A stretch of DNA of 61,682 nt from Scleroderma bovista (taxonomy: Eukaryota > Basidiomycota > Agaricomycetes > Boletales > Sclerodermataceae). The notes beneath the pieces were generated by a model. It searched no databases. It worked only from the letters and a program-made list of their open reading frames with translations, and was not told the origin of the DNA. The DNA lies in the NCBI GenBank assembly GCA_037178675.1, contig JAYMGJ010000363.1:1-61682 (forward strand), written 5' to 3'. A program made the position numbers and the translations under genes. This document shows positions 22,080 to 33,567 of the stretch, piece by piece (within the stretch, counting starts at the first letter, position 1; each line of letters opens with the position of its first letter).

Positions 22080-23830
22080 GTGCAGGATTCCAGACTGCAA
22101 AAGGTAGGTTCACATACGGTGAGGTTCTTGGGGATCCAAGTAAACAGCAAGTTGAAGTCTGATTGCACCATGCAAAGCTTTCGAGGGGCAGAGGGATTTT
22201 CCCTATAAAAAAACACTTGACTACCAGAGGAGAATTCTTCAAATTTGACAAGGGTTCCCATGTTCTTTCATGTTCTTTGTACTCTTTCCAATGTACCAAG
22301 TACTGGAGCTGTCGTCTATAAATACGAGAAGCTACAGTATAGTCCACTTTGTACTTTTCATCACATTCTTCGGAGACATGTACCAGCCCAGGCCGGGAAA
22401 CAGGTTGTCCAGGGAGTGGACCTAAATAAGGTTTAACTCGAGAAACATTCACTACCAGGTGAATCCAAAGAGTTTTTGGGAGCTTAAGCTCGACTGCATT
22501 CGGGGTTACACGAGTGACCTCATAGGGGCCAATCCATTTCTCCATGAGCTTCTTAGAAGCACAATTTAGCATACAAAGGTTGTCTGTTGAAAGCCAGACT
22601 TGCTGACCGACAGTATAATCCGGGGAGGGATTTCTATGCTTATCCGCCTGGAGTTTCATGTTGCATTTAGCCTTCTCAGAAGATTCAACGACTTTGTTAA
22701 ATATGGCAGCAAAGTCCTTAGCTGCTGGGGCTGCTGTCTGCACTGGTTCTACACCCATACATGGGGAATAACTCCGGGTAATTCCAAACGGAGAATTGGT
22801 GGTAACCTCCAAGACTGTGTTGTTCCAAACAAACTGAGCGATCTTGATTCACTTGGCCCAATCACTTTGGCGGTTGTTAACATATGTTTGAAGGTACTAA
22901 TTGATTTCACAGTTCAACTGCTCCATTTGACCATCAGTTTGAGGGTGAAAGGTGGTAGACATCTTGCACTTTATGCCTAAGAGTCTGTACAACTCCCTCA
23001 GGAAGTTGCTTGCAAAGACTGATCCACAGTCGGATACTATGGTGCTAGGAAGTCCATGTTGGCACCAGATGTGATCCCTAAACAACTCAGCAGTCAACAG
23101 TGTGGTTTCCTCCTTTGTGCATGGTACAAAGACTACCTCTTTGGAGAACCGGTCAATGACCACTAATACATAGTTATAACCAAGGGAGGAGGCTTCCAGA
23201 AGTCTTCTGATTCGAAACCTTTGACTGTTGGCACTTTTGACAGTGCTTTACATAGGTCTGGATCTGGTCTTTCATCTCTTTCCAGGTATAGTGCTTCCTG
23301 AGCATGTTAAACATAGCTTTGACACCCTTATGTCCAGCAACAGGTGTGTCATGGAAGTCCGTGATTAGCAACTGGCACTCTTCGTAAATCTGATCAGTAA
23401 CATTGCTTTTATGATGGCCAGCATTTCTTTGTCGTGAATAGGATAGTTGCATTCCGTCGGGGTCATGGAGTGGGACATGTATGCTACTGGTCTGAATTCG
23501 CTGTCTTCGCACTTAATGGATATCACTCCCCCAACGGCAAATTCAGATGCATCAGTATCGAGGTGGAATTTGCAGTCCTGGTCGGGGTACTGAAGTACTG
23601 GTGCACAAGTACAAGCAGCCTTCAAGGCTTCAAACACAGTGCGTTCTTTATCACTGAAGTGGAACACAACATCTTTACATGTTAAGTCCATCAATGGCCT
23701 AGCCATGATTGCATAGTCCTTAATAAACCGTTGATAGAAGGTGCCGAGACCTAAGAATGCTTGAACCTGTTTGACATTCATTGACTCATGCCACTTCAAA
23801 ATAGCATTAACCTTTGGGGTAGAATTGGTA
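22080..23830 (-). pseudogene. Element E pol: RT end, RNase H, integrase, chromodomain
   Basis: Minus frame order: the RT/RNase H boundary with KQVQAFLGLGTFYQRFIKDYA, then RNase H with FHLDTDASEFAVGG and YPIHDKEMLAI (23799-23365); the integrase zinc finger HDTPVAGHKG..CQKCQ near 23250; the core VIDRFSKEVVFVPC, DCGSVFASNFL and FHPQTDGQME; the C-terminal domain with YTVGQQVWLS; and a chromodomain with YLVHWKEYKEHERTWEPLSNL near 22270. E is therefore a chromovirus distinct from A. Frame changes separate the pieces. The upstream RT part resumes at 26169 beyond an inserted block. Confidence 0.88.
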
Positions 23831-24041
23831 GTACTGATACTGGGCTCTTTACCTTAGCTATGTAGGCTTGTACTAGCTTACTAAGCAACAATTCTCTCTT
23901 CAGTGTACATCTTTGAGCTCAGTCATGGAGTGACTGAACCAGCCTTCCACTCTCTAGTTTTCTTGGTCTCCTTAGTCCTTGGGAGCCTTGCCAGATCTCC
24001 AGAAGTCCCTGGGTTGAATGCACCTCATCTGAGGTAGTAGC

Positions 24042-24660
24042 TTGTTGTCTTTTCAACAGAAGCCATTGAATTTGCACCAGAGTGCTGCAACTTCCTTATG
24101 GAGCTCTGCCACGAGGTCAGTGGGGGTAGAGAGGGGAGGGGGCACAGCTGGCTGGGTAGGCCGGTTGGGTTTGAGGGGGGGGGAAAGCCCAGGGGTGAGC
24201 CTGCTGGGCACAGAGGTGCAGCAGCATGTTATTCTGATAGATTTTGATGTAGGTGGGCAGAACCCAACCCGATGTCAGATTGAGAGCCTGAGGGGCCAGC
24301 TGGAACTTAAAAGAATGGAAAATGGAGACAATCCATTGGATCGCCTTGGGACTGTCCTTCCTGCAGGAGGTCAGAACAGTGGGGACAGAGAAGATTTTGC
24401 CCACATTGGGGCCAGCCTTGGTGGTCCAGGACCAGCAAGGCAGATGTGAAGCAACATAGCTGAGTACCGGTACAGCAGGGGGGGTGAAGCAGGCCTTGAA
24501 CATGCCCTTGGGGAAGGAGTGAAGTCTCTTTCCCACCTCAGAGAGGAGGATTGAGCATGGGGATGATGTGGAACATTGGTGTTTGGGCTGGGGGGGCAAC
24601 TTTCCCATGGGAGAAGGTGGTGGTTGCAGAACAAGAGGCATTACCAGTACTTATTTATGC
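24042..24660 (-). pseudogene. Repeated coding family W, copy 1, function unknown
   Basis: The minus frame starts MPLVLQPPPSPMGKLPPQP near 24641. Its core is shared with copies at 41935-42920 and 56540-56955: IFSVPTVLTSC.KDSPKA, then WIVSIFHSFK.QLAPQAL, then GWVLPTYIK.YQNNMLLHL. All three encode the same order with different silent and frame changes. No catalytic motif, zinc finger or membrane segment is visible. The copy sits in the block that interrupts element E. It is probably the product of an unrecognised mobile element or a multiplied host gene. Confidence 0.6.
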
Positions 24661-24858
24661 CATCTTGTGGACAATAAAAATGAAATTATTAATCAATACT
24701 TGATTATGAATCCATTTTCAAGCATATGAACCAGGGAGATCTAAAGATCACATTATCATTCATGCCATTATAGCAGTCAGCAGTTCTCTATGTGGATGAA
24801 ATGTTCAATCTTACATCATGGTACATCTTATGGATTTGTTTTTTTGCATGACAATGAG

Positions 24859-24965
24859 ATGTCCCATGACAGCCTCAAAGCTATTATGGGATGTCCCATG
24901 ACAGCCCCAAAAGCTATTATGGAAGATCCCATGATAACCCCCAAATTTATTATGGAAAATCCCAT
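24859..24965. repeat. Short tandem repeat of about 35 bp
   Basis: The unit GATGTCCCATGACAGCC..AAGCTATTATGG recurs three to four times with decreasing similarity. A related GGGATGTCCCATTG appears near 41282. No gene. Confidence 0.6.
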
Positions 24966-25204
24966 TGGTGCCAATGAGGCATATTTCATCAAAACCTTCA
25001 AACCTATTACAAGACACCCCAGTGACCACTTTTTATGCAAATAGCACATCCCATCATAGGCTTGAAACTGTTATAGTATATACTCTTCATAAAAAATTCA
25101 TATCAGACAATCAGTCACAGATAAATCCTTAATCCAGTTTATATGTTATTTGTATTAAAAAAAAACAACAAGATTCATTTCTATAACAATCTTTTACAAC
25201 AATT

Positions 25205-25957
25205 AATATATAACTATCTACATGCTCTTTTGCTTGGAGATAATTGAGGATCCATGTCCAATACATCATCCTCCCATTGCTCTATCCATGTAATTCCTTC
25301 CTCCAGACCATCTCCAATCTGATGATGATATTCATCAGCAAGAGCAAATTCCTTAGCTGCATCCAATAATTCATCATCTATAGGGAGCTCTTCTTTCCCA
25401 TTCTCAGAATCTATATCATCTATAGTTTCCTTCTCAATGTCAACAACATGCATAAAAGGAAAAATGCAAGTTGCTTTATGAAGATCCTCAGCACTAACAG
25501 CCCATATCTCATCAGGATGTGATGGCATTTCACTCAGCTTCATCTGCCATGCAAGACAAAAGGCTTGCTAGCATAGTGCTTTGACAACCCAATTCATATT
25601 TGAGATCTTCATCTGTACATAAATGTTAGCATTGAATAGTAGTGTCTGATAATATTGCTTACCAGCATTCAACTTTGCTTTCTGGAGCCGACTCCACTCC
25701 TCAGCAAACCACTCCACTAGTACTTTCCTTTCTTGTAGCAAACAGATCTCTTCCTCCTCACAACGCCTCAGCACCAGAAGAGATTTAATCCCTAGGCAAA
25801 CCTTTTCATCAGCCAACCAGGCTGGTGGTAAGCCACCAATGCTATTTCCTAGTCCAACATCCTGCCAAATATCATCATCAACATCTAGTTTGAATAATAT
25901 AAATTTTGTTGTTGGATGAAGATGGTTTTGAAATATTACAGAACTCATTCCAAGCAA
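25205..25957 (-). pseudogene. KDZ-type transposase fragment, C-terminal region
   Basis: The minus frame from 25957 encodes DVDDDIWQDVGLG, then PPAWLADEKVCLGIKSLLVLRRCEEE, LLQERKVLVEWFAEEWSRLQ, and after a short gap an acidic tail (25543-25214) with IWAVSAEDL and LADEYHHQIG. This order resembles the C-terminus of Kyakuja-Dileera-Zisupton transposases abundant in basidiomycetes. Catalytic parts are absent. Repeat Z lies directly upstream. Recognition is by overall pattern, so confidence is moderate. Confidence 0.6.
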
Positions 25958-26168
25958 GAGAATGTGCAGTGTTTAAAGAAAATACCAAACTATCTGTGGT
26001 AAGCAAGAATGAAAAAAATGTATAAGGACCCCTGACACCACAAATAAGTATGGCCCATCCCAGGAGGGAAGCAGACCTTCCCTGGGATGACCATGGTTTT
26101 ATAGGCTATTTGGCTGAATTGCGATACTAAACTATTCAGGCTAAATGCTTATCAAAAGTGGTTACCTG
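25958..26168 (-). repeat. Repeat Z (copy 1)
   Basis: Reading on the minus strand from 26168, about 210 bp begin GGTAACCACTTTTGATAAGC and contain a GGTGTCAGGGGTCCT segment. The same sequence occurs on the plus strand from 36755. In both places the junction with the disrupted host element reads CACTTCAG-GTAACC. It is probably the end of a KDZ element. Confidence 0.65.
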
Positions 26169-27131
26169 AAGTGGATTGTCTGTGTTTGTAAATATCATCA
26201 GGTTGTCAATGTACACCACACAAACATCTGACATATCATGGAAAATCTCATTCATCATCATCTAGAATGTGGCGGGTGAATTACATAGACCGAAATACAT
26301 AACAATGGGCTCAAAAGCCCCTTTGTGCATTACAAATGCAGCTTTCCACTCATCGCCTTCCTTGATACAGACATTGTTATATCCCCAACAAAGATCCATC
26401 TTTTTGAAGAGTTTACATCCTTTCAGCTTGTTGACAAGCTGACTGATCAAGGGTAGCGGGTAGTTATTTTTAATGGCCCACTCATTTAAATAGTGATAGT
26501 CCTGAACCATGTGCTTCTTTCCATCTTTTTTGGGAACAAAGAAGACAGGGGACATCTGAGGAGAGATGGACGGGCGAATATATCCTTTTGCAAGCTGATC
26601 GTCAACAAAATCCTCAACATCCTTTTGTTCATCCACTGACAGGGGTATCAAATGCCCTTTCTTAGATTGGAAGTCCTCCCTGAGATCTATACCATGATCC
26701 CATGGCTTCCTAAGTGGCATGCGTTCAGACGACCTCTTCAAGAAGACATCTAAATATTCCCAGTACTCTTGGGGTACAAGCTTCTGGGCCTCCTCGAGGG
26801 TTGTCTCATCAATAGCAACCTTTGACTTGTGAGCCTTTAAAGCCTGGACCCAAGTTTCCTGAGATTCGTTTTCTTGTAATAATTTAGTGAAGTGTGTCTC
26901 CAGAAATGACCTGCACTCAGGAGGACACCTAGTTAAACTAACTTGTCTGGTTACCCAATCAATATCAGGATTATGCTTCCTTAGCCAGGTGTGGCCGAGG
27001 ATAAGGGGAACCTTTCTGAGGCAAGTGACGGCACACCATAGCTTTTCAGCATGTTTCCCAATACTGACTGTAAGTAACACATAATGTGTGATATCGCCTT
27101 CCTGGTTCCTGGTGTCATCTACGTTAAGCAC
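26169..27131 (-). pseudogene. Element E pol: N-terminal reverse transcriptase
   Basis: The frame 27131-26262 holds PLILGHTWLRKHNPDIDWV at the protease end, then YWEYLDVFLKRSSERMP, the RT entry GYIRPSISPQMSPVFFVPKKDGKKHMVQDY, KNNYPLPLISQL and FKKMDLCWGYNN. A usual Ala-Gly position is altered (MYFGLCNSPATF). It continues past a stop to the catalytic-loop remnant VCVVYIDNLMIFTN, where the usual YxDD has become YIDN, so the polymerase active site is lost. The frame ends where Z interrupts it. Confidence 0.85.
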
Positions 27132-28523
27132 TGGAACAGGCTTTACCAGCTTAGATAACTGTAAGCGCCTATCAAGAGCCTAGCTTTTGTCAACAAAACA
27201 ACTGGTAGCGCCACTGTCTAGCAGGGCATCTACTTCAATAACGTTAAGGGGTCCGCAAATGCGGACAGGTACTGTCACTTCATGTTCCAAGGTGAAGGAC
27301 CTTTGTAAGTCCAAGGAAGAAACTTCTTCAGTTCCAGCAGGGCTTTCTGGTTCCTCAGATGCCAAAGAAGGAGAAACAATTTTATTCGACAGGGAATTAA
27401 GCACACATGATTTAACCTCCAGTGCTGAGCCCTTTGCAGGGACTCCATTAGAGGGTACAGCAATAGATACAGGAGAGTCAGTACAGTCCATACTATCTAC
27501 GGTCAAGACAGAGTACTTGTTGAAGGAGACAGAAACAGGAGAGACTACAGAAGAAGATTTTTTGTAGGTTTTCTGTATTTTATGAGAGAGAAGAAAGATG
27601 CGGTATTTATAAATATCCTGTGCTTCAGGAGATTTAGCACAAGAGAGCTGATAGTTCAAGATTCTTACTGCAGCATCCAATTCAGACTCAAGAGCAAGGG
27701 TGCCTGTTGTATCCTCACTCTCTAATCTTTTAAATTCTTGAAATAGTCCCTCATTTCGGAGAAGGACATACTGTGAATGGCATTGACACATTCATCGTCA
27801 GGTTGGGGCTGTACAGCCCAGGTATGCTGGGGTTGCCCTCAATGTGGGCGACATGGTTGGCTACATTCGTGAGTGATGTGGCCAAATCCCTGGCAATTAT
27901 AGCATTGGAGCCCTTTACTCCATTGCTGGTTTTGCTGCTGAGCAACACCAATATCCATTGGGGCGCCAGCACCCGACGTGACTCCATAAGAGGAGGAGCT
28001 GGTTCCTTGCTGGAAATAGCGGGCATTGCCCTGCATATTAATCAGGAACAGCACCTGTGCTCTTCCAACGGGCCTGACCAAGGCTGCTAGGAGGGGATAG
28101 GTGGTGTGGTCCTTCCCCAGAAGGTACACCTGCTGGAGGACCCGCCTCTATACTGCCCTCTTGAGCAAGTCCCTGGCATAAGCATTGGGACAGCCACTTT
28201 CAATCCTCAGTGATTCAAACGCTGTGAGAAACTCATCTATCCATTGGCGAGGTCCTTGATGCAACCCAGTCTGCATTATTGCCAGGCATGAAGTAACCAG
28301 TGATTTCGGCCTGTAGCTTGTCTCAAGTTGGATACTGGACATTAGGGCCCATATAGTATTCCAACTTGACCTGGGCCCAATGCCCAGCTTTAGGTCCTTC
28401 GAACTGAGAGAGAACGGCCACCATGATCTTGCTATTCTTTTTATGGAGGCTGGCCCTCTGGTTCATAAAGACTCACAACTTCATCTTGCTCCACCATACC
28501 CTGAACGTCTGGGGGGAGCCTTT
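27132..28523 (-). pseudogene. Element E gag and protease
   Basis: Capsid pieces near 28500-28150 include AVLSQFEGPKAGHWAQVKLEY and RQWIDEFLTAFESL. A zinc knuckle, CYNCQGFGHITHEC, lies near 27880. The spacer leads into the protease active site ALLDSGATSCFVD at 27190-27230. Several frameshifts and one stop separate the pieces. No 5' LTR is seen to the right; a 40-bp scrap of LTR D and gene U follow. Confidence 0.8.
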
Positions 28524-28596
28524 GATCTAAGGACTACTAGGCCAGAGTATGGTAGTTTGTATAGGAATAAAACTAAACCAGATAGAGAAACATGTT
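28524..28596 (-). repeat. Scrap of LTR family D
   Basis: About 45 bp (GATCTAAGGACTACTAGGCCAG onward, in two pieces) match the LTR D segment at 30376-30415. Element E's 5' end is lost here. Confidence 0.45.
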
Positions 28597-29592
28597 AGAC
28601 ATAATTAATGACAGTAAAAAGGACACATGCACTATGTTTCCCTGACCACTCTTCCCCCAAAGACTTTGTGTTACATGCTATGTATTCTTGCAAAGGCAAT
28701 TCCTTTTCATACATGGTAATGATGAACATGAACATCATGAGAATGAAGGGGATTTGTTTGGAAAAATCCTTTTGCTTATCATTGGCCTTGGGTATTCTAC
28801 TGAAGATAATGCTGAGGAGTAATTCTGTTTTGTAGATGGGTTTAGCTGCACCATAGTGGTCTGTTACCCATTCATATATCTTGACAACATAATCCTTGTT
28901 ATCTGGAAGGCTAACCTACCTTAGGTCCCACTCATCTGGCAGACAGCTGTGATTGAGTATGCAATGAAGGTCCTCAAGGTTAAAATCTTCAGTGCTCCAG
29001 CTGTCACAGCAGTCCATCTCCATCATCTGTTGGGTCAAATGCAAGGCAGCCTTGTCATGATGCTTGGAAGGAGGTGCCAAGCTGGGTCCCAATGATGTGC
29101 CAAGTTGTTCTTGCTTCCCAAGGTTGACCCAACTATTATACACAACACATGTGACATGCCCCAGTGCAAAATTGTTGGCCTATGGGATGTTCATGATTTT
29201 CCATAAATCAGTAGCCTTGACAATCAACTTGATCACTTCTTTGTTTCCATCCTTGTCTACCTCAAAGCTCAATGAACATGTTGTGCTGTGCACCACTACT
29301 TGCATCGCAGCTAGGCCTGCTTTAGTAATGAAGGGTGTTAAGATAAACCACAATGGAGCACACTTGTCACAAGCCCAGTGTCAGAGACTAAATTGAAGGA
29401 GTAGGTATGGATTACAGACCTTGTGTCTAGTGTCAGAGACTGAAGAGAAGAGACACTGGGTATAAAAATTTTAAGTATACAAACAATGCAAACAGAGGAT
29501 AACAAAGAAAAACAACAGCCACAAGTCAGGTGACAAATCTTGAAAGGAAATAGCTGAAGTAATCACTAAAAATGTGTCATATAAGATAATAA

Positions 29593-31367
29593 TGTTACAC
29601 TGAGACTGGGTCTCGGCGTGTTCTAACCCAAAGGGTCGTTTTGTTCATCCTTCACAAGGTCGTTCCTTGTGTTGTGCCCACAGTCAATGTTTGGGACTTG
29701 GTTCTAGAGATAGCAATTCCCTAACCAGCAGAGTTACTGGATTTAGACAAGAGTTCTGAGTATCTCTTGGTAGAGATATGAGGATGTTTTAAGAGAGCAA
29801 AGACAAGCTAGATTGGGTAGCTCGAGAATGAGGTTTACAGGAGCTGTCCCTAGGGTTTATATACTATTGTCTGTATAGCCTCATGGAGGCAGCACAGTAT
29901 ACACAAGGCAAGTGTCAAGACCGGTTCTCCTCAACGATCTTACTAGGAGGTCCAGAGGTGCAGGGAACTAATGAGGAGGTAAGTCCAGACACTAGTAGGT
30001 GCTAGTTAGTGCGGAGAGTCAAGTCCGGGTCAAATGAATGAAGTCCGGGCACTAGAGGAGCACAGGGAGTAAGTCCGGGTTTTTGCGGAGTAAGTCCGGA
30101 CCGCGGGAAAGTGGTCCGGAGTTGAGCGCAGCTTGTCCGGAGTGAAGGACATCCCAGAGGTGGGATAGTCCTGAGAGGTCTAGCGTCGAGTCTGGGACAG
30201 AGGTGGCTATTGCCCTCGTGCAAGTAGGAGACTTGCTAGGATCGGACATAGGACCAAGGGGACGAGATAGGACGGAGGCCGGAGTTGGCCGGAGTTCAGG
30301 AGTTCAGATGAACAGATGGATTTAGGAGAGCATGGTGGGTAGTACAGAGTGGGGAGTATCTTAGTCGAGATTTGATCTAAGGAAACTACTAGGCCGGAGT
30401 ATAGTAGTTTATATAGTAAATGAGAACTAGGGTGAGTATATACGGTGACAAGTAAACACCTTAGTTGGGACAAGGGACAGAGCAGAAATGGACAGGAAAA
30501 TAAAGCAGGTACAGGAAAATAAACCGGAGTGGGAGCAGACACGGGGAACTAGAGATACAGGGACGACGGAGGAAAAGCAGGGACAGTGAAGTAAAGGGAA
30601 CTAGGTCGGAAGAGGACAGGTAAGGGTTGGAGGTGGACTTAACTAATGTTAAGTCCGGAGCGATGTCCAGGACCGGAGGAAGTGGGACCGGAGGAAGTGC
30701 ACGACCAGAGGAAGTGCAAGAGCGGAGGGAGTGCACGAGTGGAGGGAGTGCACAGGTGGAGGAAGGGCGGAGTAGCCGGAGGAAGGTCCGGAGTTGGACA
30801 TGGAAATGTCCTAAGCCTTTGGTGGACCTGACAGAGGAAGTGGAGCAGGAGCAGGAGCAGAACTGAGCCAGAGTTGGATGTACCAGCCGGAGTTGGGCTA
30901 CGTCGCAGACAAGGCTCAGGGAGTGGCCGGACTGAAACCGGAGTAGTGACTAGTGGTAGGTACAGGTCCGACACGGAGGAGTTAGACCGCGGATCTGTCT
31001 GTAAGAAGACAGGGGTTAGTCCTGAGGCGGAGATGGACGTAGTGACCGGAGTTGAGCTGGAGTGCAGCTATAGGGCTGGAGATGGCCGGACTAGATCCGG
31101 AGTTGCATCTATGCCTAAGGAGAGGTCAGGCGGGCCATGGTTAGACCGGAGTTGCGACTGGAAAAGTATGGATATGACAGCAAGAGGAACTAAAGCTATT
31201 GGCTCCCACAAGCACAGCCAAACACAGGAAGGTACAGGTAAGCACTGTTCAGCACAGCCAATGGGGACAGCAAGGGAAACACATGTTGTACAACAGTAAG
31301 GCTGTTTGGGAAAGGTGCTAATCCAAGAAAGGAAGCGAAAAAGAAAAAGAGCGGGGCAATCATAACA
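29593..31367 (-). repeat. Solo LTR of family Y, TSD AATAA
   Basis: TGTTACACTGAGAC at the left and AATCATAACA at the right, flanked by AATAA (29588-29592, 31368-31372). Excluding inserted LTR D2 it is about 503 bp. A TATATAAAC on the minus strand near 29862 suggests the sense direction. Only copy in the window. Confidence 0.82.
29913..31179 (-). repeat. Solo LTR of family D (D2), TSD GCAAG
   Basis: 1267 bp from TGTCAAGACCGG to GATATGACA, flanked by GCAAG (29908-29912, 31180-31184). Opposite orientation to D1 and D3. Rich in CCGGAGTT-type motifs. Confidence 0.9.
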
Positions 31368-31817
31368 AATAAGAGGTGCACAAACACCCAATATCAACAA
31401 AGGGGGCACCTGTCACATCTTGTGCCTCATTGACCTATTCTAGGACTTTAGCAGCAAACCAACAGATGCTCTGGCAATGGTTTTTGGAGCCTGGGAGACC
31501 TGCCCTGAGAAGATTGGAGTCTTTTCTGACTGCTCTGATGAGTGACATGTGTACTGAGTAGTCCAGAGGCATTTTCACTTCCAACCATCAGTTCAGTGCA
31601 TCCAGCTGCTCTTGTGTAATCTGTGTTTCCATGTCTGATTCATCTGCTAGGGTAAGAAGATATGTATTGAGTTTGTCTGCATCCAATTTATTCATCTGGG
31701 GTCCATATTTTGCATCTGATCCATCTATATTCTGTGTCCAATCCATTCAAATAGACCATACTCTGCATTCAATTCATTCTTCTGACCTAAAGAATGCTTA
31801 ACATCTGTCTTGACAAG

Positions 31818-32369
31818 TGTCAAGTCCAGGTCTACTCTGGTAGAGGGTCCGGTCAAGTCTGGATGGAAACGGACAAAGGAGGGCAGAGGCTGGACAAGAG
31901 GTTTAGTCCAGCCGGAGTTGAGACCAATTGAATTCAATGACAAGAGGATCGAGCATTGATCCCTTGTGTAGGTTCCGGTCAGATGGAGACGGAGACAGAC
32001 AGAGTATGGGAGTAGAGACTAAGTTGATTTCAGACTGAGGACTACAGGATGGAGTACAGGGTACTTATACTATGGGAAACTAGGGTAGAGTATTTACAGT
32101 GAGAAGTAAACATCCTAAAGGGCAGACAAGGAATGACCGGAGTCAGGACTAGGTCAGGTCCAATGAAAATAAGTAAGGTATGGAGAAAATACTACAAGGT
32201 AGAAGATATAAATGGAACACGGAGAACTCACGGTCCTACAGGGTTGACGGAGAGGTGAAGTAATGGCTGGATAGAGACTAACACAAGGGGTTGCACTTAG
32301 TGGAGGAGTATGTGTGTGTTCGGGACCGGAGTGATGCACAGAGGTCCGGAGTTGGACATGGTCTTGACA
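31818..32369 (-). repeat. 3' LTR of gypsy element H (family C)
   Basis: 552 bp reading TGTCAAGTCC to GGTCTTGACA on plus. It is followed by the polypurine tract (32370-32385) shared with element A. The rest of H apart from its accessory gene is missing. 31741-31817, to its left, shows nothing certain. Confidence 0.8.
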
Positions 32370-32477
32370 GTATCCCCCTCTTAGGGGCCGAACCCATGAG
32401 GCCTGCCATAAGGCTGCTGTGTGGTCGCTCAGGACAATGCGGAGTCCAGAGCCAATTGTCTGAGAATGAAATGGGGA

Positions 32478-32484
32478 TATATAA
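32478..32484 (+). promoter_or_regulatory. TATA box for the accessory gene of element H
   Basis: TATATAA lies 54 bp before the ATG at 32538, in the same place as the box at 1627-1633 of element A. Confidence 0.55.
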
Positions 32485-32537
32485 GAGCAGACCGGTTTTT
32501 TGGTTTCCACCCCCAACTTCCTTACTCCCTTACCAAT

Positions 32538-32943
32538 ATGTCTACACCCATGCAAACCACTACCCTTACTGCCAGCACAACCGTGTCCATGGACTGGACA
32601 AGAGCAAAGTTGGAGGAGCTCTGAGCTCTGACAGACGACGAGGATGACGTGGCGAATGCGAAGAGGGCGGAGAAGAGGTGTTGCAAGCAGGCAAAGGCAA
32701 AGGCGGAGGAACGAGCACACCAGGAGCATGAGGAGGCAGTGAGGTGGGTGCGCGAAGAGGCGGAGAGGAGAGTGTGGGCGGAGGCAGAGCAGAAGGCCAA
32801 GGAGGAGGTGGAGAAGAAGGCTCGCGAGGAGCTCACGAAGCTCCAAGCAGAGTGGCAGCAGATTTTCGCAGAGAAGGCCTAGCTGATGGTGGAGGACAAG
32901 CAGAAGGTGGAGGCAGAGCACCAGGTGGAAGTGTTAGTTTTGG
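32538..32943 (+). pseudogene. Accessory gene of element H, truncated
   Basis: The frame starts MSTPMQTTTLTASTTVSMDW, continues TRAKLEEL, then TGA at 32622-32624, then an acidic DDEDD and a coiled coil of about 75 residues rich in Ala, Glu and Lys. A TAG at 32880-32882 and LTR V2 at 32944 end it. Start context, DWTRA motif and coiled coil match the antisense gene of element A, although the LTRs of the two elements belong to different families. The Cys-rich second exon is missing, removed by truncation. As in A, the gene is antisense to the expected gag-pol and close to the 3' LTR. Confidence 0.65.
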
Positions 32944-33217
32944 TGATTTCCACCTCTTCTTATGAGTGTATTACTTACTATCATGGTCTACCCTACTTAC
33001 TACCAAGTTGTTTCAGCTTCATAGCTGCATTGTAGCGCTAGATGCGCCCTTAACTTGTTTCCTTGACTTGTTGTTTACATTTGTTTACCCAGAAGTGCAC
33101 ATACCCTGTAGAGTCCAGTGTTTCTCCTCTTCAGTTACTCACACTGGACTCTAGTCTGGACCTTATTTGAGCAGCTCAATAGCACTTTGTGCACTTCCAG
33201 CAAGTTTTGGCTTGAAA
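32944..33217 (+). repeat. LTR of copia family V (copy 2)
   Basis: Matches 36157-36417 in opposite orientation, from TGATTTCCACC to TTGGCTTGAA. It forms the boundary between the truncated H accessory gene and the copia K gag. No target duplication was found. Confidence 0.6.
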
Positions 33218-33567
33218 AGCTCCTTGATCTTGAGCATGGCCTGGTCGACTCTAGCAGTCAGAGCAGACAGAGACTCATCCTCTCGCTTCCTGATGCCAAA
33301 GAACTTGTCATAGGCAGCAAAGCATGCTCCAGGCTTCCTTTGGAGGTATATAGATGCAAGGGCCTTCCAGGCAGCAACAGGATTGTCCTGGGTGGATCTA
33401 ATATGGACCCTCTGGTCAGCCTCAATGTTCAACATGATTTCACCTGCAGCCTTGTCCGCTTTAGCATCCCATTTATCCTGAGCACCATCAGTATTGTCAG
33501 CAGGGCGAGTCTCCTTGGCATCCACCAGCCTCCAGAGGCCTTTGGAATGAAGCAGAGCCTTCATATC

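Larger units (their letters stand above)
29336..31399 (-). repeat. Solo LTR X3 carrying two further LTRs, TSD AAGGG
   Basis: Family X ends (TGTTAAGATAAACC at 29336, CAATATCAACA at 31389-31399) are flanked by AAGGG (29331-29335, 31400-31404). LTR Y is inserted within it. Without the inserts, about 284 bp remain, the usual length of the family. Confidence 0.88.
28597..31740 (-). pseudogene. Gene U: unrecognised coding sequence split by nested LTRs
   Basis: The minus frame from about 31735 reads SDAKYGPQMNKLDADKL, LTLADESDMETQITQEQLDAL and MPLDYSVHMSLIRAVRKDSN, reaching 31405. Removing the LTR block 29336-31399 plus one TSD joins it in frame to AGLAAMQVVVHSTTCSLSFEV, VYNSWVNLGKQEQLGTSLG, DNKDYVVKIYEWVTDHYG and KELPLQEYIACNTKSLGEEW, ending at 28597. 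About 330 residues remain, with at least four in-frame stops, one a TGA at 31588-31590. I see no catalytic motif or membrane segment and do not recognise the family. It may be a multiplied host gene or a transposon gene. Confidence 0.55.

Noticed and set aside
33163..33217. Extension of the copia K gag into KPKLAGSAQSAIELLK
   Set aside because: The frame stays open here, but the same DNA forms LTR V at 15764 and 36157, where it precedes a primer site. The continuation is probably coincidental read-through into the LTR.
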